A DNA stretch of 64,000 nt from Blastococcus capsensis. GTDB taxonomy: Bacteria; Actinomycetota; Actinomycetes; Mycobacteriales; Geodermatophilaceae. The notes under the pieces were generated by a model. The model did not search any database. It saw nothing but the letters and a program-made list of their open reading frames with translations, and was not told the DNA's origin. The stretch lies in NCBI RefSeq assembly GCF_030165005.1, contig NZ_JASNNW010000021.1:1-64000 (forward strand), read 5' to 3'. Of this stretch, positions 41,761 through 51,212 are shown one piece after another (within the stretch, counting starts at the first letter, position 1; the number at the start of each line of letters is the position of its first letter). Both the position numbers and the translations under genes were made by a program.

Positions 41761-42477
41761 GTGCTCGACAGCCCGATCACCGCGCCCATCCCCGCCGACG
41801 AGGGCGCTGCGCCCGGTCGTGCGGCCCGCACCGCCCGACGCTGGTTCCTGGTCGTGGCCCCGGTGCTCGCGGGCATGCTCGCGGTCGCCGGCGCGGCCGC
41901 CGACCCGGCGGTGGACCTCGACGGCCGGCAGCTTTACCGGCTGTATGCGGACAACCCCGAGGCCCTGCAGTTCAAGTCGCTGAGCTACCACTTCTCCTAC
42001 GCGTTCTGGGGCGTGGCGGCGTTGTTGCTGGCCTGGTCGGTCCGGGGCCGCGGCGCCTGGCTGGCCAACGTCGCGGTGCTGCTGGCCTTCCTGGGGGCCA
42101 CCTCGCTGCCCGGCTTCCTGCTCGCCGACTTCTACGACTCCGGCATCGGCCAGGCCTTCGGCGTCGAGGGCAACGTGGCGGTCGAGGAGGCGATGAGCGG
42201 CATGTGGGCGTTGCAGGTCATGCAGATCAGCGGCGTCGCCGGCTTCCTGCTCTGCCTGCCGGTCGCGGCCCTGGCCGCTTGGCGCGGCGGGCTCGTGCCC
42301 TGGTGGGCGCCGGTGGCGGTGGTCGCCGGCATCGGAGGCGGGTTCTTCGTCGTGGGCGCCAACGTCCCCGGTGCGCTGATCATGACGGTGGGCTTCACGG
42401 TGCTGTCGGTGGCGCTCGCCCGCAGCCGGGGGCTCCGCGGGGCGCCCGGCTCCGTGGGCACCCCGGCCGGCTCCTGA
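41761..42477 (+). CDS. Hypothetical membrane protein, about six helices
   Basis: 238 residues from GTG 41761. Helices near 28-47, 78-95, 102-122, 155-180, 185-205 and 208-228. Large first loop DLDGRQLYRLYADNPEALQF and acidic loop ADFYDSGIGQAFGVEGNVAVEE. No named family. It shares the upstream 58-bp cassette with the 38827 gene. It precedes the two-component genes by 49 bases, but those have their own -10 box. Confidence 0.65.
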   Translation: MLDSPITAPIPADEGAAPGRAARTARRWFLVVAPVLAGMLAVAGAAADPAVDLDGRQLYRLYADNPEALQFKSLSYHFSYAFWGVAALLLAWSVRGRGAWLANVAVLLAFLGATSLPGFLLADFYDSGIGQAFGVEGNVAVEEAMSGMWALQVMQISGVAGFLLCLPVAALAAWRGGLVPWWAPVAVVAGIGGGFFVVGANVPGALIMTVGFTVLSVALARSRGLRGAPGSVGTPAGS

Positions 42478-42512
42478 CGACGGCGGACCGCCCGTGCGCC
42501 CGCCGCCGGGAC

Positions 42513-42518
42513 TACGTT
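42513..42518 (+). promoter_or_regulatory. -10 box of the sensor kinase gene
   Basis: TACGTT ends eight bases before ATG 42527, the leaderless spacing seen repeatedly here. A GTG at 42521 lies too close to the box to be transcribed. Confidence 0.4.
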
Positions 42519-42526
42519 CCGTGACC

Positions 42527-43663
42527 ATGGTCCGGGGACTGGCCGGGCGGCCGGCCATCGTCGATGCGCTGGTGGCCGGTGCGCTCGTCGCACTGGGTCT
42601 GGTCGAAGCGGCGACGACGCCGCTGGACCGGCCGGCCTGGCTGCACGCCCTGCTGACCGTCGTCGTGATGGGGGCGGTGGCCTGGCGGCGGCGGTTCCCG
42701 CTGGCGGTGCTGGCCTTCGTCGTGGCCGGGATGATGGTGATCGACGCCGACGGCCAGTTCGCCGTCTTCGCGGCCCTGGTCATCGTCTCCTTCACCGCCG
42801 GGACGGAGCTCGACCCGCCGCGTGCCTGGGTGGGGCTCGCCCTGGCCGTCGTCCCGTTCTGCATCGCCTTCGCGGTCACCGGCGGCGAGGTCAGCGACTT
42901 CGTCGCGGTGACCGTGCTCTACGGCGGCAGCTGGGTCGTGGGCCAGGCGGTGCGCGACCGGACGCGCCGGTCGCTCGAGGCGGCGGAGCGCGCCGACCGG
43001 GCCGAGCGCACCCGGGAGGAGGACGCCGCGCGGGCCGTCGCCGCGGAACGGGCCCGCATCGCCCGCGAGCTGCACGACGTCGTCGCCCACTCGATCAGCG
43101 TGATCGCCGTCCAGACCCAGGCCGTCCGCCGCCGGCTCGACCCGGCGCTGGGCCGGGAGATCGACGACCTGCGCGCCGTCGAGGTGACGGCCCGGCAGGC
43201 CATGGCGGAAATGCGCCGGTTGTTCGGCGTCCTCCGCGCCGACGGCGAGCGACCGGCGCTGGCGCCCCAGCCGGGGCTGGACCAGCTCGACCGGCTCGTC
43301 GCCGACACCCGCGCGGCCGGCGCACCGGTGGACGTCGTCATCGAGGGGCAGCCCGTTCCACTGCCCCCGGGCGTGGGCCTGGTGGCCTACCGGGTCGTGC
43401 AGGAGGGGCTGACCAACGTGCGGCGGCACGCGACCGGGAGCCGCGTGACGGTGTGCCTGCGATACCGGGACGCAGAGCTGGACGTGGAGGTGGTGGACAC
43501 CGGCGGTACCGGGGCCGGCCTCTCGGACGGCGGCGGTCTGGGGCTGGTCGGGATGCGGGAGCGGGTGGCGCTCTACGGCGGGGTGCTGGAGGTGGGGCCC
43601 CAGCCCGGCGGTGGGTTCGCCGTCCGGGCCCGCCTGCCGTTCCGGGAAGGTGCCGCGGCATGA
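42527..43663 (+). CDS. Two-component sensor histidine kinase, DesK/NarX type
   Basis: 378 residues from ATG 42527. Five or six short hydrophobic segments between about 10 and 145 form the membrane sensor. HisKA_3 dimerisation domain with ARIARELHDVVAHSISVIAV, phosphorylated His183, and the acidic-helix residues that follow. HATPase_c near the C-terminus: AYRVVQEGLTNVRRHATGS (N box), GGGLGLVGMRERVALYGG (G box). The signal is unknown. It overlaps the response regulator by four bases. Confidence 0.92.
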   Translation: MVRGLAGRPAIVDALVAGALVALGLVEAATTPLDRPAWLHALLTVVVMGAVAWRRRFPLAVLAFVVAGMMVIDADGQFAVFAALVIVSFTAGTELDPPRAWVGLALAVVPFCIAFAVTGGEVSDFVAVTVLYGGSWVVGQAVRDRTRRSLEAAERADRAERTREEDAARAVAAERARIARELHDVVAHSISVIAVQTQAVRRRLDPALGREIDDLRAVEVTARQAMAEMRRLFGVLRADGERPALAPQPGLDQLDRLVADTRAAGAPVDVVIEGQPVPLPPGVGLVAYRVVQEGLTNVRRHATGSRVTVCLRYRDAELDVEVVDTGGTGAGLSDGGGLGLVGMRERVALYGGVLEVGPQPGGGFAVRARLPFREGAAA

Positions 43664-44331
43664 CCGTGCGGGTGGTGGTCGCCGACGACCAGCCGATGGT
43701 GCGGGCCGGGCTGCGTTCGCTGCTCGAAGGGGAGGACGGCGTCGCCGTCGTGGGAGACGCCCGGGACGGCGAGGAGGCGCTCGCCTGCATCCGCCGCCTC
43801 GAGCCGGACGTGGTGCTCATGGACATCCGCATGCCGGTGCTGGACGGGCTGGCGGCCACCCGCCGGCTGGTGACCGGTGGATCCCGGACACGGGTGCTGG
43901 TGCTGACCACCTTCGACCTGGACGAGTACGTGTTCGACGCCCTGCGCGCCGGCGCGAGCGGCTTCCTGCTCAAGGACGCCACGGCCGAGGAACTGCTCTC
44001 CGCGGTCCGGACGATCGCCGCAGGCGAGGCGGTCCTCGCGCCGTCGGTCACCCGCCGGGTGATCGAGGCGTTCGGGACGGCCCCCAGGGCCGACCCCCGG
44101 CTGGCCGACCGGCTGGCCGTGCTCAGTCCGCGCGAGGTCGAGGTGCTGCGGCTCCTCGGCCGCGGCCGGGCGAACGCGGAGATCGCCCGCGACCTCGTCG
44201 TCAGCGACGCCACGGCGAAGACGCACGTGAGCAACGTCCTCACCAAGCTCGGGCTGCGCGACCGCGTGCAGGCGGTGATCTTCGCCTACGAGAGCGGCCT
44301 GCTCCGGACCGGCGAGGCACTCCCCGGCTGA
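43660..44331 (+). CDS. Response regulator, NarL/FixJ family
   Basis: 223 residues from ATG 43660 (ATGA overlap with the kinase stop). Receiver domain with acidic pair ADDQPMVR, phospho-acceptor Asp55 in VVLMDIRMP, Thr in VLTTFD and Lys in LLKDAT. LuxR-type HTH at the C-terminus: LSPREVEVLRLLGRGRANAE then SDATAKTHVSNVLTKLGLRD. Complete length. Cognate partner of the upstream DesK-type kinase; the target genes are unknown. Confidence 0.93.
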   Translation: MTVRVVVADDQPMVRAGLRSLLEGEDGVAVVGDARDGEEALACIRRLEPDVVLMDIRMPVLDGLAATRRLVTGGSRTRVLVLTTFDLDEYVFDALRAGASGFLLKDATAEELLSAVRTIAAGEAVLAPSVTRRVIEAFGTAPRADPRLADRLAVLSPREVEVLRLLGRGRANAEIARDLVVSDATAKTHVSNVLTKLGLRDRVQAVIFAYESGLLRTGEALPG

Positions 44332-44425
44332 CCGACGGACCGTGCCCGCGCAACCACCCGGCCTCCGGCTCGTTGGACCGACCGGAGCGCGCGACGAGGC
44401 GTGCCCGGGACGGCGGGAGTCCGGC

Positions 44426-45331
44426 GTGCGCAGCGGTCGGTCGTGTCTGGCGGCGGCGGTGGCTGCCGCCGTGGTGGTCCTGCTCGGCAGCGGGACGGCG
44501 GCGGCGACCCCGCCGCCCGCCGCGGCCGGGGAGTTCGCTCCGCTGGACCAGCAGGGCCCCCGGCTCGGCGTCCCGAAGGCGCAGCTGGACGCCGGCCTGT
44601 CCTGCAACGGACCGCTGCGGCGGTCGGCTCAGGACCCGGTCCTGCTCGTGCCGGGTACGACCCTCACGCCGGAGGTCAACTTCGGGCGGACCTACATGCG
44701 GGCGTTCGACCAGCTGGGCCTGCGGTGGTGCGCGGTCACCCTGCCCTCCGACGCGACCGGCGACATCCAGATCGCGGCGGAGTACGTGGACGTGATCGGC
44801 CTGAGCCCGTCCAACCACGGCACCGTCGTCGCCGACGCGGCGTGCCAGCGGGAGTGCACCCCCGCCAACCACCAGCAGGCGTCGCAGTCGGCGTTTATGG
44901 CCGCGCTCAACAGCGGCACCGAGACGTTCGCCGGCATCGACTACACGGTCGCGTACACGGCCACCGACGAGATCGTCGTCCCGAACACGCCGCCGAACGC
45001 GAGCTCCGCGCTGCGCACCGGGCAGGGCCGGATCGCGAACATCGCGCTGCAGGAGGTCTGCCCGACCAACACCGCCGACCACTTCGCCATCGGTAGCTAC
45101 GACCCGGTCGGCTACGCGATCGTCACCGACGCCCTCGCCCACGACGGCCCCGCGGTGCGGGAGCGGATCCCGCTGGCCACCTGCCTCCGGACCACCCAGC
45201 CCGGGGTCGACCGGGCGACGTTCCTGCCCGACTTCACCGGGATGGTGCGCTACGCAGGCAACAGCGAGGGCGACGCCGCCAAGACGCCGGACGAGCCGCC
45301 GCTGGGGCCCTATGTCGTCGCCCGCCGCTGA
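44426..45331 (+). CDS. CalB-type lipase-like secreted protein lacking the nucleophile Ser segment
   Basis: 301 residues from GTG 44426 with GGGAG six bases upstream. Signal peptide 1-28 ending GTAAA. DPVLLVPGTTLTPEVNFGRT is the oxyanion strand of Candida antarctica lipase B-like enzymes; WCAVTLPSDATGDIQIAAEYV follows. Normal homologues then have about 40 residues with the GHSQGG nucleophile elbow. Here the chain jumps from AAEYV directly to DVIGLSPSNHGTVVAD. The Asp candidate (TATDEIVVPN) and His candidate (TADHFAIGSYDP) and several Cys remain. The frame is intact, so a stable but esterase-dead protein is expected. Confidence 0.8.
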   Translation: MRSGRSCLAAAVAAAVVVLLGSGTAAATPPPAAAGEFAPLDQQGPRLGVPKAQLDAGLSCNGPLRRSAQDPVLLVPGTTLTPEVNFGRTYMRAFDQLGLRWCAVTLPSDATGDIQIAAEYVDVIGLSPSNHGTVVADAACQRECTPANHQQASQSAFMAALNSGTETFAGIDYTVAYTATDEIVVPNTPPNASSALRTGQGRIANIALQEVCPTNTADHFAIGSYDPVGYAIVTDALAHDGPAVRERIPLATCLRTTQPGVDRATFLPDFTGMVRYAGNSEGDAAKTPDEPPLGPYVVARR

Positions 45332-45339
45332 CCCGGCCG

Positions 45340-45381
45340 TGGCCGGGGGCCGTGGCGGGGAGACCGCCGCGGGACCCCGGC
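45340..45381. terminator. Nested hairpin between convergent genes
   Basis: GGCCGGGGGCC near 45340 pairs with CCCCGGCC at 45374-45381, with an inner GGCGG/CCGCC stem. It fills the 56 bases between the lipase-like gene and the small gene on the minus strand. Confidence 0.6.
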
Positions 45382-45387
45382 CGACCG

Positions 45388-45624
45388 TCAGCCGCCGCGC
45401 TCGACCTCCGCCTGGACGATGCCGCGTACCGCCCGGAGCAGCGCTTCGTCGGAGGTGTCCCCGCGGCCGAGCGCCTCGCGCGCCGGGTCTGGCAGCAGGT
45501 CTCCGTCGACCGTCTCCAGCCAGGTCACGTCGCCGCCCACCCGGCGGCCCACCTGCAGGCCCTTCCCGTCCGGGCGAACCACGTACTCCTCGCTGTCCAG
45601 CTGGATCGTCATCTCGTCGCTCAT
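45388..45624 (-). CDS. Small hypothetical protein, 78 residues
   Basis: From ATG 45624. MSDEMTIQLDSEEYVVRPDG starts a strand-rich half with VGRRVGGDVTWLETVDGDLL, and the C-terminal half is helical and acidic (EALLRAVRGIVQAEVER). The family has no name I know; the codon pattern is typical for the genome and the start is unambiguous. It is divergent from cutA with 72 bases between starts. Confidence 0.65.
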   Translation of the reverse strand: MSDEMTIQLDSEEYVVRPDGKGLQVGRRVGGDVTWLETVDGDLLPDPAREALGRGDTSDEALLRAVRGIVQAEVERGG

Positions 45625-45696
45625 GCCCGCCCCCCTACCCGCAGGACGGTCGGTTCCACGCAAGAGATCGGTGATCGGTCGGGGAAGGATCGACCC

Positions 45697-46023
45697 ATGG
45701 ACGAGGAGTTCTGCGAGGTCGTCGTGACCGCCGCCGACGGGGACTGGCTGGCCGGGTTCACCCGCACGCTGGTCGAGGAGCGGCTGGTCGCCTGCGGCCA
45801 CCACGTGACGCCGATCCGGTCGGTCTACCGGTGGGACGGCGCGGTGCACGACGAGACCGAGGCGCGGGTCGCCCTGCACACCCGCCGCTCGCTGGTCCCG
45901 GCGGTCGTGGCTCGCACCAAGGAGCTCCACCCGTACGAGGTGCCCTGCGTCATCGCGCTTCCGCTGGTCGGCGGCAACCCCGACTACCTGGCCTGGATCG
46001 TGGCGGAGACCAGGGCCGGCTGA
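45697..46023 (+). CDS. cutA: CutA1 divalent-cation tolerance protein
   Basis: 108 residues from ATG 45697 with GGGGAAGGA seven bases upstream. Ferredoxin-like fold: EVVVTAADGDWLAGFTRTLV, EERLVACGHHVTPIRSVYRW, then ALHTRRSLVPAVVARTKELH and the conserved HPYEVPCVIALPLVGGNPDYLAWI. The usual strand signature of CutA trimers is complete. Binds divalent metals; the physiological role is still debated. Confidence 0.9.
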   Translation: MDEEFCEVVVTAADGDWLAGFTRTLVEERLVACGHHVTPIRSVYRWDGAVHDETEARVALHTRRSLVPAVVARTKELHPYEVPCVIALPLVGGNPDYLAWIVAETRAG

Positions 46024-46148
46024 CACCGGAGCGCGCCACCCTCATCCTTAACGGGCACAGCGCGCGTCAGCAGACTGTGTCTCCCGTTCCCCGTGCCGAT
46101 GGGGACGAGAGACTCCACGGGGAGACGTCACGAGCCGACGGGGGACAC

Positions 46149-47969
46149 GTGCACGGAAGACAGGGACGGGCCGAGCTGCCGTTCGACGGGCGGGACTTAG
46201 GGGCTGCCCAGGGCCGGGACGCCGCACTGATCGCCGCCGTCGTCGACGCGCTGCCCTCGCCCACCGTCGTGCTCGATCCGCGGGGCGTGATCGTGCTGGT
46301 CAATTCCGCCTGGGTGAACGACGGTCGCAAGCACGGGCTGTCCATCCGGCCGGGCGCCGACTACTTCACCGAGGCAGTGGGCCTGGCGGACGACCCGGAC
46401 GGCCGCACGCTCGTCGCCGAGCTGCGCGAGCTGATGGCCGGCGAGCGCTCGGAGATGTCGATCGACCGCTCGATGCCCGGTCTGTCCGGCACCGGGCGGC
46501 TCTGGTTCCACGTGCAGGGCACGCGGGTGGGGGGCGCCGGGCACGTCGTGGTGACGCACACCGACGTCACCGCGCGGGTGCTCGCCGAGCGCGCCTCCTC
46601 CTGGCAGGCGCGGCACGACCACCTCACCGAGCTGCCCAACCGGGCGCACCTGCACGAGCTCATCAACCGCGAGCTGCACCGCCCGGACCACCCCGCCGTG
46701 TCGGTGCTGTTCCTGGACGTCGACGGCTTCAAGGACGTCAACGACTCCCTCGGGCACGAGGTCGGCGACGAGCTGCTGCGCCAGATGTCGGCCCGCCTGC
46801 TCGAGGCCACCCGCGCCCAGGACACCGTCGGCCGGCTGGGCGGCGACGAGTTCGTCGTCCTCTGCCGGAACTGCGACACCGACGGGGCGGCCGCGCTGGC
46901 GGCCCGCTGCCAGGCCGCCTTCGTGGAGCCGTTCGAGCTCGGCGGCCGCCGTCTCACCCTCGGGGCGAGCATCGGCATCGCCGGCACCGACGGCGGGAAC
47001 CGGCGCAGCGTCCGGTCCACCGAACTGGTGCGCGACGCAGACCTGGCGATGTACGCCGCCAAGGCCGCCGGGCGCGGCCGCGTGCGGGTGTTCAGCCCCG
47101 ACCTGCGGTCCGCGGCCGAGACGAGGATGCAGCTGGCTGCCGAGCTGCGCGACGCCATCGCAGGCGACCAGCTGGTCCTCCACTACCAACCGATCGTGCA
47201 GCTGTCGACCGGGACCTGCACCGGGATGGAGGCGCTGGTCCGCTGGCAGCACCCCGAGCGCGGCCTGCTGCCGCCGTCGGACTTCGTGCCGCTGGCCGCC
47301 CAGCACGACCTCATGGCAGAGCTGACTTGCTGGGTGCTGCGCACCGCCACCGGGCAGGCCGTCGCCTGGGACGCCGCGGGGCTGCCACTGGTGATGAACG
47401 TGAACATCAGCGCCGAGCACTTCTCCGCCGGCACGCTCACCGACGACGTCGCGGCGGCGCTGGAGGCCTCCGGGCTGCCACCCGACCGCCTCGTCGTGGA
47501 GCTCACCGAGACCAGCGTGGCAGAGGACCCGGTCAGCGCGGCGGCGCAGCTGGCCCGCCTGCGGGTGACCGGCGTCGAGGTGTCCATCGACGACTTCGGC
47601 TCCGGCTTCTCCTCGATCAGCCAGCTGGTCGCGCTGCCGGCCGGTCTCTTGAAGATCGACCGGAGCCTGGTCACCTGCGCCGCAGGCCGGGCCGGCCAGG
47701 CAGCCGCGGCCATCGAGGCCGTCGTCGGACTGGCCGACGCCTTCGGCATGCGCAGCCTCGCGGAAGGGGTCGAGACGGCAGAGCAGCTGGCGATGGCCAC
47801 GGCGCTGGGTTGTACCTTCGCGCAGGGCTTCCACATCGCCCGCCCCATGCCGGCCGAGGACATCCCGGCGTGGATGGCGGCGCGCACCCGGGGAGCGGCC
47901 CCCCTGCCCCTGCTCACCGATGCCGCGTCGCTGTCCCGCGGCCTCGGTTCTGCGGTCGGGAGCGGCTGA
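46149..47969 (+). CDS. PAS-GGDEF-EAL cyclic-di-GMP protein
   Basis: 606 residues from GTG 46149 behind GGGGGA. PAS domain about 20-150 (LPSPTVVLDPRGVIVLVNSA opening). GGDEF domain about 155-320 with FLDVDGFKDVNDSLGHEVGD and an intact GGDEF motif at 231-235. EAL domain about 330-585 with intact EAL at 361-363, NVNISAEHF, ELTETSVAEDP, SIDDFGSGFSSISQL and LAEGVETAEQ. Both catalytic signatures are complete, so it may make and break c-di-GMP, with the PAS domain setting the balance. No membrane segment. Neighbouring genes give no target. Confidence 0.93.
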   Translation: MHGRQGRAELPFDGRDLGAAQGRDAALIAAVVDALPSPTVVLDPRGVIVLVNSAWVNDGRKHGLSIRPGADYFTEAVGLADDPDGRTLVAELRELMAGERSEMSIDRSMPGLSGTGRLWFHVQGTRVGGAGHVVVTHTDVTARVLAERASSWQARHDHLTELPNRAHLHELINRELHRPDHPAVSVLFLDVDGFKDVNDSLGHEVGDELLRQMSARLLEATRAQDTVGRLGGDEFVVLCRNCDTDGAAALAARCQAAFVEPFELGGRRLTLGASIGIAGTDGGNRRSVRSTELVRDADLAMYAAKAAGRGRVRVFSPDLRSAAETRMQLAAELRDAIAGDQLVLHYQPIVQLSTGTCTGMEALVRWQHPERGLLPPSDFVPLAAQHDLMAELTCWVLRTATGQAVAWDAAGLPLVMNVNISAEHFSAGTLTDDVAAALEASGLPPDRLVVELTETSVAEDPVSAAAQLARLRVTGVEVSIDDFGSGFSSISQLVALPAGLLKIDRSLVTCAAGRAGQAAAAIEAVVGLADAFGMRSLAEGVETAEQLAMATALGCTFAQGFHIARPMPAEDIPAWMAARTRGAAPLPLLTDAASLSRGLGSAVGSG

Positions 47970-47975
47970 ACGGGT

Positions 47976-48263
47976 TCAGCCGGGTTCGCCGCGGGCCTTG
48001 CGCCGGAGGATGACGACGATGTCGACCAGGGCGATCGCGCCCAGGACGAACAGGACGACGGCCGGCCAGGCGGGCACGTCGGCGGCCAGCCAGAGGAATC
48101 CGCCGCCCACGCAGACGACGAGACCGAACGCAGCCAGCACCAGCCGCAGGGTGAGCGCCGACCGGGCCGGTGGCGCGCCGCCCAGCCCGGCCGTGGGGTC
48201 GTGGTGGTCGGGGAGGCCGCGTGCGTAGTCCTCCCGGGAACGGGGTCGTCGCGGTTCGCTCAT
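47976..48263 (-). CDS. DUF6343-like small membrane protein
   Basis: 95 residues from ATG 48263. A polar N-terminus of 33 residues with [18 protein letters not shown] leading into the first helix, and a second helix [20 protein letters not shown] before a basic tail. The TxARSALxLRLVLA junction matches what I recall of DUF6343. Divergent from prfB with 46 bases between starts; convergent with the GGDEF-EAL gene. Confidence 0.7.
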   Translation of the reverse strand: MSEPRRPRSREDYARGLPDHHDPTAGLGGAPPARSALTLRLVLAAFGLVVCVGGGFLWLAADVPAWPAVVLFVLGAIALVDIVVILRRKARGEPG

Positions 48264-48295
48264 GCCACGCATGCCTACCCCTTCCCGGGGCGCAC

Positions 48296-48301
48296 TACCC
48301 T
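48296..48301 (+). promoter_or_regulatory. -10 box of prfB (leaderless)
   Basis: TACCCT ends eight bases before GTG 48310; no ribosome-binding site in between. Confidence 0.45.
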
Positions 48302-48309
48302 GGCTAGAC

Positions 48310-49422
48310 GTGGCCGCTGACTTCTCCGTCGTCCTGGACGAACTCGACACGACCTTGAGGTCGATCGAGGCCGTCCTCGACGTCGACCGCATGCGCCGGG
48401 AGGTGGCCGAGCTCGAGCTGCAGACGGCCGCCCCCGACCTCTGGGACGACGTCGAGGCCGCCCAGGCGCTGACCTCCAAGCTCTCCTACATGCAGGGCGA
48501 CCTGCGCCGGGTCGAGGAGCTGCGCGGCCGGCTCGAGGACGTCGGGCTGCTGCACGAGATGGCCGCGGAGGAGAACGACGAGGCGACGACCGCCGAGGCC
48601 GAGCGGGAGCTGGAGAACCTGCAGAAGGTGATCGCCGAGCTCGAGGTGCGCACCCTGCTCTCCGGTGAGTACGACTCCCGCGAGGCGCTCGTGACCATCC
48701 GCTCGGAGGCCGGTGGCGTGGACGCCGCCGACTTCGCCGAGATGCTCATGCGCATGTACCTGCGCTGGGCCGAGCGGCACAAGTACCCGACCGAGGTCTA
48801 CGACGTCAGCTACGCGGAGGAGGCCGGCATCAAGTCGGCCACGTTCACGGTCAAGGTGCCCTACGCCTACGGCACCCTCTCGGTCGAGCAGGGCACCCAC
48901 CGGCTGGTCCGCATCTCGCCGTTCGACAACCAGGGCCGCCGGCAGACCTCCTTCGCCGGCGTCGAGGTGCTGCCGGTCGTGGAGCAGACCGACCACGTCG
49001 AGATCCCCGAGAACGAGATCCGGGTCGACGTCTTCCGCTCCTCCGGCCCCGGTGGGCAGAGCGTCAACACCACCGACTCCGCCGTCCGGATGACCCACAT
49101 CCCCACCGGCATCGTGGTGTCCTGCCAGAACGAGAAGAGCCAGATCCAGAACCGGGCGGCCGCCCTGCGGGTGCTGCAGGCCCGCCTGCTCGTCGTCCGC
49201 CAGCAGGAGCAGAAGGCCGAGATGGACGCGCTCAAGGGCGAGGGCAGCAGCTGGGGCAACCAGATGCGCTCCTACGTCCTGCACCCGTACCAGATGGTGA
49301 AGGACCTGCGCACCGAGCACGAGACCGGCAACACCGCCGCGGTGCTCGACGGCGAGATCGACGCCCTCATCGAAGCCGGCATCCGGTGGCGCCGTCAGCA
49401 GGAGGCCGTCCCTTCCTCCTGA
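48310..49422 (+). CDS. prfB: Peptide chain release factor 2
   Basis: 370 residues from GTG 48310. Stop-codon recognition tripeptide SPF at 203-205 ([17 protein letters not shown]) marks RF2, which reads UGA and UAA. GGQ at 248-250 ([18 protein letters not shown]) triggers hydrolysis. The reading frame is continuous: the autoregulatory UGA frameshift near codon 25 of E. coli prfB is absent. First gene of the conserved prfB-ftsE-ftsX-smpB order. Confidence 0.95.
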   Translation: MAADFSVVLDELDTTLRSIEAVLDVDRMRREVAELELQTAAPDLWDDVEAAQALTSKLSYMQGDLRRVEELRGRLEDVGLLHEMAAEENDEATTAEAERELENLQKVIAELEVRTLLSGEYDSREALVTIRSEAGGVDAADFAEMLMRMYLRWAERHKYPTEVYDVSYAEEAGIKSATFTVKVPYAYGTLSVEQGTHRLVRISPFDNQGRRQTSFAGVEVLPVVEQTDHVEIPENEIRVDVFRSSGPGGQSVNTTDSAVRMTHIPTGIVVSCQNEKSQIQNRAAALRVLQARLLVVRQQEQKAEMDALKGEGSSWGNQMRSYVLHPYQMVKDLRTEHETGNTAAVLDGEIDALIEAGIRWRRQQEAVPSS

Positions 49423-49565
49423 GGCCGGTCTTCCCACCGGCCCCGGTGCAGGGGGCCGCGACGGGCCTGCGAGTCGTGGGGGGCACCGAGGTTCTTCCGC
49501 ATGCACCGCGAGAACGACTCCGGAGCGTTCCGTGGCGAACGGGCCTGACGCACAGCCGGGACTAG

Positions 49566-49571
49566 TACCGT
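49566..49571 (+). promoter_or_regulatory. -10 box of ftsE (leaderless)
   Basis: TACCGT (overlapping TAGTAC) ends eight bases before GTG 49580. A GC hairpin-prone gap of 157 bases separates it from prfB. Confidence 0.4.
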
Positions 49572-49579
49572 GGCGCCTC

Positions 49580-50269
49580 GTGATCGAATTGCAACACGTC
49601 ACCAAGCTCTATCCGGCCAGTGGCCGGCCGGCCCTCGACGACGTGTCCACCGAGATCGACAAGGGCGAGTTCGTCTTCCTCATCGGGTCTTCCGGCTCGG
49701 GCAAGTCGACGTTCCTGCGGCTGCTGCTGAAGGAGGACGACCCCACCTCGGGCACGGTCTCGGTGAACGGCAAGGCGCTCAACACCATGAGCAAGTGGCA
49801 GGTGCCCAAGCTCCGCCGCACCATGGGCTGCGTCTTCCAGGACTTCCGGCTGCTGCGCAACCGCACGGTGGCCCAGAACGTCGCCTTCGCCCTCGAGGTC
49901 ATCAACAAGCCGCACCGGACGATCAAGCGGGTCGTGCCGGAGGTGCTGGAGATGGTCGGGCTGGAGGGCAAGGCCAACCGGCTGCCCGGCGAGCTCTCCG
50001 GCGGTGAGCAGCAGCGGGTGGCGATCGCCCGCGCGTTCGTGAACCGGCCCCTGGTGCTGTTGGCCGACGAGCCGACCGGAAACCTGGACCCGGAGACCAG
50101 CGAGGGCATCATGCTGCTGCTCGAGCGGATCAACCGGACCGGCACCACGGTGATCATGGCGACGCACGACTACCACATCGTCGACTCCATGCGCCGCCGC
50201 GTCATCGAGCTCAACGGGGGAGTCCTCACCCGCGACCAGTCGCGCGGGGTCTACGGCGTGGGCCGCTGA
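49580..50269 (+). CDS. ftsE: Cell-division ABC-transporter ATPase FtsE
   Basis: 229 residues from GTG 49580. [20 protein letters not shown] is the usual opening. Walker [10 protein letters not shown] at 36-44, Q loop VFQDFRLL, signature [15 protein letters not shown], Walker [14 protein letters not shown] and switch His in ATHDY. Pairs with FtsX at the divisome and activates a periplasmic/extracellular cell-wall hydrolase. 47 bases before ftsX. Confidence 0.95.
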   Translation: MIELQHVTKLYPASGRPALDDVSTEIDKGEFVFLIGSSGSGKSTFLRLLLKEDDPTSGTVSVNGKALNTMSKWQVPKLRRTMGCVFQDFRLLRNRTVAQNVAFALEVINKPHRTIKRVVPEVLEMVGLEGKANRLPGELSGGEQQRVAIARAFVNRPLVLLADEPTGNLDPETSEGIMLLLERINRTGTTVIMATHDYHIVDSMRRRVIELNGGVLTRDQSRGVYGVGR

Positions 50270-50316
50270 CCGTCTGCTGCTGACCGACTCCTCACGCACT
50301 CCACGACAGGGAATCC

Positions 50317-51201
50317 ATGCGCGTCAACTTCGTGCTCTCCGAGGTGGCCACCGGGCTTCGTCGCAACCTGACCATGACGGTCGCGATGATCCTGACGACG
50401 GCCATCTCGCTCGGCCTCATGGGCACCGGCCTGCTGATCGCCGGGATGATCTCCGAGATGAAGGAGATCTACTACGACAAGGTGCAGGTCTCCATCTTCC
50501 TGGCCGACGGCGTCACCGACGAGCAGCGGCAGGCGATCCAGTCGGAGCTGGAGGCCTCCCCGGAGGTCGCGGGCTTCATCTACGAATCGCGGGAGGAGGC
50601 CTACGAGCGGTTCCGGCAGCAGTTCAGCCAGCAGCCCGAGCTGGTGGAGAACACGCCGCCGGACGCCCTGCCGGAGAGCTTCCGCGTCGAGCTGGTCAAC
50701 CCGGAGCGCTACGAGATCATCGCGGCCGAGTTCCCCAACGGCGAGGCCGGTGTCGACCAGGTGCGGGACGAGGGGCAGTTCCTCGACCGGCTGTTCAGCC
50801 TGCTCAACGGCGCCCGGAACGCCACGATCGCCGTCGCCGTCGTGCAGGCGCTCGCGGCACTGCTGCTGATCTCCAACACGATCCAGCTGGCGGCGTTCAA
50901 CCGGCGCAACGAGACCAACATCATGCGGCTGGTCGGCGCCTCCCGCTGGTACACCCAGCTGCCGTTCATCCTCGAGGCGGCGATCGCCGGTCTCATCGGT
51001 GGTCTGCTGGCCGCCGGCGGTCTGATCCTCACCAAGGTGCTGTTCATCGACCGCACCCTGGCCGGGCCCATCAAGGCCGGGATCATCCCGCCGGTCGAGT
51101 GGGACGCGATCATCTGGAACAGCGTCGTCGTCTCCGGCGTCGGCGTCGCCCTGGCCGGTATCGCCGCGTACGTGACGCTGCGGCTGTACGTCCGGCTGTA
51201 G
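50317..51201 (+). CDS. ftsX: Cell-division membrane protein FtsX
   Basis: 294 residues from ATG 50317 with ACAGGGAA upstream. N-terminal helix (TMTVAMILTTAISLGLMGTG), the extracellular domain about 45-170 (VQVSIFLADGVTDEQRQAIQ, then YESREEAYERFRQQF), and three C-terminal helices separated by FNRRNETNIMRLVGASRWY, the conserved cytoplasmic coupling helix. Works with FtsE. The usual actinobacterial peptidase partner gene does not follow; smpB comes next. Confidence 0.94.
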   Translation: MRVNFVLSEVATGLRRNLTMTVAMILTTAISLGLMGTGLLIAGMISEMKEIYYDKVQVSIFLADGVTDEQRQAIQSELEASPEVAGFIYESREEAYERFRQQFSQQPELVENTPPDALPESFRVELVNPERYEIIAAEFPNGEAGVDQVRDEGQFLDRLFSLLNGARNATIAVAVVQALAALLLISNTIQLAAFNRRNETNIMRLVGASRWYTQLPFILEAAIAGLIGGLLAAGGLILTKVLFIDRTLAGPIKAGIIPPVEWDAIIWNSVVVSGVGVALAGIAAYVTLRLYVRL

Positions 51202-51212
51202 CTCCCCACGCG

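Noticed and set aside
48310-48420. Programmed frameshift in prfB
   Set aside because: The frame is continuous from GTG 48310 and no in-frame UGA with upstream Shine-Dalgarno is present.
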